A DNA stretch of 64,000 nucleotides from Phycisphaerae bacterium (GTDB lineage Bacteria > Planctomycetota > Phycisphaerae > Phycisphaerales > Phycisphaeraceae): positions 248,001 to 312,000 of the forward strand of contig JAUIGU010000002.1 in the NCBI GenBank assembly GCA_030432595.1, in the 5' to 3' direction. This document shows, in pieces, positions 59,468-64,000 of this stretch; position 1 is the first letter of the stretch; each line of letters begins with the position of its first letter. The notes beneath the pieces are model-generated. The model had not been told where the DNA came from. It did no database searches and saw only the letters and a program-made list of their open reading frames with translations. The translations under genes and the position numbers were made by a program.

Positions 59468-60802
59468 TCACACAAACGTCGCTTCGAGCAGCGTGAAGTC
59501 GTCGTCGAAGCGGGCGTGGCCCAGGTGGGCGTGGAGGTCGGCGACAACGCGGTCGAGGCGCGAGGCGCTGGGGCCGTACGCGGCGTCGGGGTTCGCGTCG
59601 GCGGCCGGGTCGTGGTGGGCGTGCTTGGCGAGGATGGCCGCGAGCCCGTCGATGCCGAGCATGGGCTCGTCGGGGTCGTCGTTTCGGCGGACCTCGAACG
59701 CGCCGTCGCTGTAGAGGTACAGCCGGGCCCCGGGCATGAGCGCGACCTCGCGGGCGTGGTAGGCAAAGTCCGCGTCGACGCCGATCATCAGGCCCGGCTC
59801 GCCGAGCGCAGTGACTTCTTCGACGCCGGGCACGAACAGGCTCGCGGGGTGGTGCCCGGCCGCGCAGTAACGCAGCGTGCGCGTGTCGGGGTGGTACACG
59901 CCGTACCAGAGCGTGACGAACTTGCCGTCGTTTTGTTCCATCGGGAACGCGCGGTTGAGCGCGGTGAGCACGGCCTCGGGGCAGCGCCAGTTCACGCCCG
60001 GCAACGTCATGTTGCGGATGGTCTGGAACACCGACGCCGAGTGCAGCGACGCGCCCACGCCGTGTCCCGAGACGTCGAGCAGGTAGAGCGCGGTGCGGCC
60101 GTCGGGCAACGCGTGGTAGCCGAACAGGTCTCCGCCGACCGCGGAGCTGGCGTCGAAGCGCCAGTCGAACCGGACGGGCCCGTCGCTCGTCGGGGCCGGC
60201 AGCAGCGAGGTTACGTACTGCCCGGCGGCTTCGAGCTCGTGGGCGAGCCGGCGCTGCGCCGCGTCGCGCTCGGCGCGGGCGGCGAGGAGCTCTTCCTGCG
60301 CTTCGATCACGCCGACCAGGCCCAGCTCGCGCTCGGCGAGCTTCGCCAGCTCGGCCAGCGCTTCGAGGTTCACGTCCTCTTTTTTGCGTGGCCGGGAGTC
60401 CACGACACACAGGGTCGCGACGAGGTGGCCGTTCGGGCCCCGCAGCGGGAAGCCGGCGTAGAAACGCACATAAGGCTCGCCGGTAACCAGCGGGTTGTCG
60501 GCGAAGCGTTCGTCGGCCGAGGCGTCTTCGATGATCAGCGGCTCGCCCGCGGCGATGGTGTGGCCGCAGAAGGACTGGTCTCGGGGGATCTCGCGCTTGC
60601 ACACGGGCACGTTCTGGGCGGACTTCATGAATTGCCGGTTGGCGTCGACCAGGGCGATGTAGGCGGTCGGCACGCCCAGCACACGCGTGGCCAGCCGGGT
60701 GAGCTGGTCGAAGCGTTCCTCGGGCGGCGAGCCGACCAGGCCCAGGCGGCGGAGGTCGTCGAGGCGCTGCTGTTCGTTGTCGGGGATGGGCGGGGCGAGC
60801 AT
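59468..60802 (-). CDS. GAF-SpoIIE (PP2C-like) phosphatase, RsbU-type
   Basis: From ATG 60802 it has 444 residues; an ATG at 60865 would leave only 11 nt to the divergent transporter gene. A GAF domain (about residues 20-150) has ALVDANRQFMKSAQ, DQSFCGHTIAAGEPLIIEDA and FYAGFPLRGPNGHLVATLCV. A helical linker (about 165-210) is followed by the SpoIIE phosphatase domain with SAVGGDLFGYHALPDGRTAL, LLDVSGHGVGASLHSASV, LWYGVYHPDTRTLRYCAAGH and DDFTLLEATFV, including the metal-binding Asp residues. Such proteins dephosphorylate anti-sigma antagonists. Confidence 0.9.
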   Translation of the reverse strand: MLAPPIPDNEQQRLDDLRRLGLVGSPPEERFDQLTRLATRVLGVPTAYIALVDANRQFMKSAQNVPVCKREIPRDQSFCGHTIAAGEPLIIEDASADERFADNPLVTGEPYVRFYAGFPLRGPNGHLVATLCVVDSRPRKKEDVNLEALAELAKLAERELGLVGVIEAQEELLAARAERDAAQRRLAHELEAAGQYVTSLLPAPTSDGPVRFDWRFDASSAVGGDLFGYHALPDGRTALYLLDVSGHGVGASLHSASVFQTIRNMTLPGVNWRCPEAVLTALNRAFPMEQNDGKFVTLWYGVYHPDTRTLRYCAAGHHPASLFVPGVEEVTALGEPGLMIGVDADFAYHAREVALMPGARLYLYSDGAFEVRRNDDPDEPMLGIDGLAAILAKHAHHDPAADANPDAAYGPSASRLDRVVADLHAHLGHARFDDDFTLLEATFV

Positions 60803-60876
60803 CACGGAAGCGTAGAACGCGGATGGGCCGGCGGCTATTCCGAGCGGTTCGCTTTCCTTTAGCATGCGTCCCCAGC

Positions 60877-62268
60877 GTGGAAGCGGTGCTCCCCTATCTC
60901 CGCGGATTGTTCGGGCTGGTGGTGTTGTTGTCGCTGGCGTGGGCGATGTCGTCGCACAAGCGGCGGGTGCCGTGGCGCGTGGTGTTCTGGGGCATCGGAC
61001 TGCAACTGACGCTGGGGGTGCTGATCCTGGGCACGGGGGTGGGGCAGGGCGTCCTGGCGGCGGCCGCGAACGGCGTGCAGAACTTCGTCGAGGTCAACAC
61101 CTTCGGCGCGGACATGTTGTTCAAAGACCTGTCGAATCCGAAACGGACACAGCGTCACCTTCCGGACATCGAGGGCTCGGGGTTCATCTTCGCCTTCGCG
61201 GCAACGGGCTTGCTCGTCATCATCTTCTTTTCGGCGCTCATGTCGGTGCTGTATCACCTCGGGATCATGCAGGTACTCATCTGGCTGATTGCCCGCGTGA
61301 TGATGGTCACCATGGGCGTCAGCGGTGCCGAGGCGATGGCGATGGCGGCGAACCTGTTCGTCGGGCAGACCGAGGCGCCGCTGGTGGTCAAGCCGTATCT
61401 GCCGGACATGACGCGCAGCGAGCTCAACGCGCTGATGACCGGCGGGTTTGCGACGGTCGCGGGGTCGGTGCTGGTGGTGTACATGTCGTTTTTCGCCGAC
61501 GCGCTGGGGCCGTTGGGCACGACGATCGGGCCGCACCTGCTGACCGCGTCGGTGTTGTCGGCGCCGGCGGCGTTCGTGATCGCCAAGATCATGCTGCCCG
61601 AGGTGGGCACGCCCCAGACGGCCGGCAAAGTCGAGCTGCGCATCGAGCGCACCGCGGACAACGTCATCGAGGCCGCCGCCAACGGCACCACCGACGGGCT
61701 GAAGCTGTACCTCAACGTGATCGCCATGCTCATCGCCTTCACCGCGCTGGTGAAGCTGGTCGACTGGCCGCTGGGCGCGCTCGGCCACGCCGCCTTCAAG
61801 ATGCCGGCCACGGGCAACGACGCGCTGTCGCTGGCATGGATCTTGGGCTGGGTGCTCTCGCCGGTGGCGTGGGCGATCGGCGTGGACAACTGGACGGACG
61901 CGCGGCTGCTCGCCGGGCTCATCGGGCTCAAGCTCACGACCAACGAGTTCGTCGCGTTCGGCGAACTGGTGACCGCCGCGACGCCCCCGGAAGCCGCCGT
62001 TCCGGTTTCAGAAGCCGTCGACGCAGGCTTGACCAGCGCCGCGGACGCGACCGCCGCGGGCTCGTCGCTCTCGCCCCGGGCGGCGCAGCTCGCGGCGTAC
62101 GCCCTGTGCGGCTTCGCCAACTTCGCCAGCGTGGGTATCCAGATCGGCGGGATCGCGCCGTTGGCGCCCAACCGCAAAACCGAGTTGTCCCGGCTGGCCC
62201 TGCGTGCCATGCTGGGCGGGGCGCTGGCCTCGGCGTGCACCGCGGCGGTCGCGGGCATGTTCTTGTGA
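60877..62268 (+). CDS. NupC-type concentrative nucleoside transporter
   Basis: From GTG 60877 the protein has about 463 residues (GTG 60886 also possible). Ten or so membrane helices are seen, starting LRGLFGLVVLLSLAWAMSSH. FIFAFAATGLLVIIFFSALM lies near residue 102, GVSGAEAMAMAANLFVGQTE near residue 146 and APLVVKPYLPDMTRSELNAL contain the nucleoside-binding residues of CNT transporters, and LCGFANFASVGIQIGGIAPL near residue 411 is the C-terminal substrate helix. It imports nucleosides with Na+ or H+. It is divergent from the SpoIIE-like gene. Confidence 0.92.
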   Translation: MEAVLPYLRGLFGLVVLLSLAWAMSSHKRRVPWRVVFWGIGLQLTLGVLILGTGVGQGVLAAAANGVQNFVEVNTFGADMLFKDLSNPKRTQRHLPDIEGSGFIFAFAATGLLVIIFFSALMSVLYHLGIMQVLIWLIARVMMVTMGVSGAEAMAMAANLFVGQTEAPLVVKPYLPDMTRSELNALMTGGFATVAGSVLVVYMSFFADALGPLGTTIGPHLLTASVLSAPAAFVIAKIMLPEVGTPQTAGKVELRIERTADNVIEAAANGTTDGLKLYLNVIAMLIAFTALVKLVDWPLGALGHAAFKMPATGNDALSLAWILGWVLSPVAWAIGVDNWTDARLLAGLIGLKLTTNEFVAFGELVTAATPPEAAVPVSEAVDAGLTSAADATAAGSSLSPRAAQLAAYALCGFANFASVGIQIGGIAPLAPNRKTELSRLALRAMLGGALASACTAAVAGMFL

Positions 62269-62284
62269 AACGCAACAAACACCG

Positions 62285-62411
62285 TAAACCCAGAAAACGC
62301 AGGAAATGAAGGTGTCTATCCGCAAAGCCGATACAACCCACGGCTGTGCCCGGTTCTGAACCGGCACGCCCCGGCTTTTTTCTTGCGTTTCCTGCGTTTT
62401 CTGGTTTCCTG
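62285..62411. repeat. Inverted pair of AGAAAACGCAGGAAA-type arms
   Basis: CCAGAAAACGCAGGAAATGA (62290-62309) is the inverse of TTTCCTGCGTTTTCTGG near 62388-62405. Between them is a hairpin CCGGTTC-T-GAACCGG (62350-62364). The element fills the gap between the transporter and GNAT genes and resembles the DNA that encodes the tail of the acyltransferase at 9003. Confidence 0.65.
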
Positions 62412-62422
62412 TTCTCCACCCC

Positions 62423-63286
62423 ATGGCCCGCCGGAAGCACAAAGACCCCAACGACCCCGCCCGCCTGGCCCGCATCGCCGCGCGCCGCGAGATCGACGAG
62501 GCGCTCATCCGCCACTGGCCGGGCCTGGTCGAGAAAGAGGACGACGGCTGGGTCATGCGCTTCTCCAAGGCCTACACCCGCTGGGCCAACGCCGTGTTCC
62601 CCATGGAGGCCGGCCGGTACCCCATCCAGAACAAAATCGAGATCGTCGAGCCGCTGTACGTCCAGCAGAAGCAGCGCCCGCTGTTCCGCCTGACGATCTA
62701 CACCCAGCCCGAAGACCTGGACAAGTACCTCGCGGACAACGGCTACGCCCGGGTCGGACGCACGTCCGTGCTGACCTACGACCTCACCGCGCCCGCGCAC
62801 GACGGCGACGTGGAACTGCTCGACGCCCATGCGGACCGGCTCGTGCTCGGCAACGACCTCCACGAAGGCGACAACGGTCACCCGAGCTGGCTCGACGCCA
62901 CCAACGCGTGGCTGGCGTACGGCATCGACACCAAGATGCCGCCCGCCCGTCCGGACGTGCTGAAAAACTTCCTCTACGACACGCACTACGCGATGCACCT
63001 GCACGACGGCAAGCCCGCCGCCGCCGCCGTCTTCGTCGCCGATGCCGACGAGAAGCAGGGCTTCATCACCAACCTCATGGTCGACCCCGCCTTCAACAAG
63101 ACCGACGAGATCGGCCAACGCGTCGCGCTGGTCCGCGAGCTGATCCGCAAGGCCCGCGCGGCCGGCCTGCACCGCCTCATCGTCGAGGCCGACATGGAGA
63201 AAGACGACCTCCACGAACACCTCACCGCCCGCTTAGGCCTCGAAGAACGCTACCGCTACTGGTACCGCGCGAAGATGTTCTTTTGA
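62423..63286 (+). CDS. GNAT family N-acetyltransferase
   Basis: The 287-residue protein has an N-terminal region with GWVMRFSKAYTRWANAVFPM near residue 42, seen in GNAT-fold proteins of the YncA/RimI type. The acetyltransferase domain (about 130-280) contains AAAAVFVADADEKQGFITNL, MVDPAFNKTDEIGQRVALVR and LIRKARAAGLHRLIVEADME, the acetyl-CoA binding strand-loop-helix. The Q/RxxGxG/A pyrophosphate loop is degenerate (Q-R-V-A-L). GLEERYRYWYRAKMFF ends it. The acceptor is unknown. Confidence 0.84.
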   Translation: MARRKHKDPNDPARLARIAARREIDEALIRHWPGLVEKEDDGWVMRFSKAYTRWANAVFPMEAGRYPIQNKIEIVEPLYVQQKQRPLFRLTIYTQPEDLDKYLADNGYARVGRTSVLTYDLTAPAHDGDVELLDAHADRLVLGNDLHEGDNGHPSWLDATNAWLAYGIDTKMPPARPDVLKNFLYDTHYAMHLHDGKPAAAAVFVADADEKQGFITNLMVDPAFNKTDEIGQRVALVRELIRKARAAGLHRLIVEADMEKDDLHEHLTARLGLEERYRYWYRAKMFF

Positions 63287-63296
63287 GGAAGTAGAC

Positions 63297-63385
63297 AGGA
63301 GCCAGTAGTCAGTAGCTCCAAAAAAACCTGCATGACCACCTCGGACTCACCACTCCTGACTACTGGCTACGGACTACTGACTACT
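63297..63385. repeat. Inverted pair of CAGTAGTCAGTAG-type arms
   Basis: AGGAGCCAGTAGTCAGTAGC (63297-63316) faces CTCCTGACTACTGGCTACGG and ACTACTGACTACT (63353-63385). It fills the gap between the GNAT and SlyX-like genes. It is similar in layout, not sequence, to 14982-15060. Confidence 0.7.
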
Positions 63386-63390
63386 CAACC

Positions 63391-63624
63391 ATGGACCCCC
63401 GCTTCACCCGCCTCGAAGAAAAGATCACCTTCGTCGAGCACCAGCTCGGCGAACTCGATGGCGTCGTGCGCGACCTGGGCTCCACCCTCGACGCGATCGC
63501 CCGCAAACTCGACCACGTCGCCGACCGCCTCCAGCAGCAGGAAGAAAACCAGACCACCCCCGCCGGCTCCGACGGCCCGCCCACCGACGAACAACTCGAA
63601 GAGGACCGCCCCCCGCACTGGTGA
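63391..63624 (+). CDS. SlyX family protein
   Basis: The 77-residue protein starts MDPRFTRLEEKITFVEHQLG and continues VVRDLGSTLDAIARKLDHVA, a heptad-rich coiled coil typical of SlyX. The family's role is unknown; it was first found with the slyD gene of E. coli. The C-terminal 25 residues are acidic/Pro-rich and end PPHW, as in many SlyX proteins. It is downstream of the GNAT gene on the same strand. Confidence 0.85.
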   Translation: MDPRFTRLEEKITFVEHQLGELDGVVRDLGSTLDAIARKLDHVADRLQQQEENQTTPAGSDGPPTDEQLEEDRPPHW

Positions 63625-63861
63625 CGCCGCGGACACCGGCGAGCCCTGCCCGGGCCCGCCGACTTCCCGGGATATCCACATACTCTTCACCACAATCCAC
63701 ACGCTTCACACCGGACGCAAACGTGCTCGAACGCGGATCAAAGCGGCCTGAGCCACCGGGAACGCCCTGTGCCGGTTGTTCCGTGTGAGCGGCGCAAGTG
63801 ATATAAAAAACGGGGCCGAAGCGCTAGCAAACCGTGAGCGCGCAGGTACGCTTTCCGCCCC

Positions 63862-64000
63862 ATGATCCTCCCGGCCAACCCCCCGCGCACGATGACCGGC
63901 CGCACCGTCCTCATCCTCGCCAACCCCTACAGCGGCACCGGGCCCAACCGCCGGTGGGTCGAGGACTTCGCCGGCCGACTCCGCGACACCGGCCTGGCAC
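63862..64000 (+). CDS. Diacylglycerol-kinase-family protein, 5' part (partial)
   Basis: The frame opens at ATG 63862 (another ATG at 63892) and runs to the window edge, giving 46 residues. TVLILANPYSGTGPNRRWVE is the first strand and phosphate loop (NPxSGxG) of the DAGK catalytic domain, used by diacylglycerol and sphingosine-type lipid kinases. The rest lies outside. The 237 nt before it (63625-63861) shows no gene; GTGATATAAAAAACGGGGC at 63797 may be part of its promoter. Confidence 0.78.
   Translation, partial: MILPANPPRTMTGRTVLILANPYSGTGPNRRWVEDFAGRLRDTGLA

Overview
The window is a contiguous piece of a high-GC bacterial chromosome that looks like a member of the Planctomycetota, probably class Phycisphaerae. 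This is inferred from seven secreted proteins ending in a PEP-CTERM tail (V/I-P-E-P, hydrophobic stretch, Arg-rich end), dockerin-like calcium repeats on secreted proteins, a prepilin-like protein with a C-terminal H-x10-DG box, frequent GTG/TTG starts, few Shine-Dalgarno sites, and many palindromic intergenic repeats. I see no rRNA, tRNA, CRISPR array, insertion sequence or prophage.

Region 1 (about 1-29.9 kb) is a large cell-surface polysaccharide locus, nearly all on the minus strand. It holds a Wzx-type flippase, an O-antigen ligase/polymerase-like membrane protein, a GT39-type membrane glycosyltransferase, about eleven GT2, GT4 and GT61 glycosyltransferases, two left-handed beta-helix acyltransferases, an FkbM methyltransferase, and nucleotide-sugar genes (RfbF-type cytidylyltransferase, RfbC-type epimerase, two SDR enzymes). 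A large secreted beta-helix protein closes it. Most neighbours overlap by 1-11 nt, so the locus is probably translationally coupled. One glycosyltransferase (9900-11078) points the other way and carries two in-frame copies of a hairpin repeat.

Region 2 (about 29.9-41.3 kb) is a mosaic. It has PEP-CTERM proteins, small Cys-rich proteins, a GH43 glycosidase, a dense patch of palindromic repeats (32.2-35.4 kb) and an AT-richer restriction-modification pair (MT-A70 methyltransferase and BglII/BstYI-like endonuclease) 2 nt behind the sucD stop codon. sucD, a DUF2007-like protein, a spondin-domain PEP-CTERM protein and tag follow.

Region 3 (about 41.4-64 kb) is mainly housekeeping and secreted-protein genes: TlpA-like thioredoxin, ABC-F ATPase, gatC-gatA, a ROK kinase, a leishmanolysin-like protease, tandem PEP-CTERM paralogues, an alkaline-phosphatase-superfamily TPR protein, a pseudopilin-like protein, a LAS-type peptidase with dockerin repeats and PEP-CTERM, purE, a peroxiredoxin-like protein, a SIS isomerase, HD-GYP and PP2C/SpoIIE regulators, a NupC-type transporter, a GNAT acetyltransferase, a SlyX-like protein and the start of a diacylglycerol-kinase-family gene.

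The most unusual signal is non-genic: several families of inverted, hairpin-forming repeats. One keeps a fixed loop and flanks while its stem changes on both sides, and its three genic copies are all read in the same frame inside proteins.
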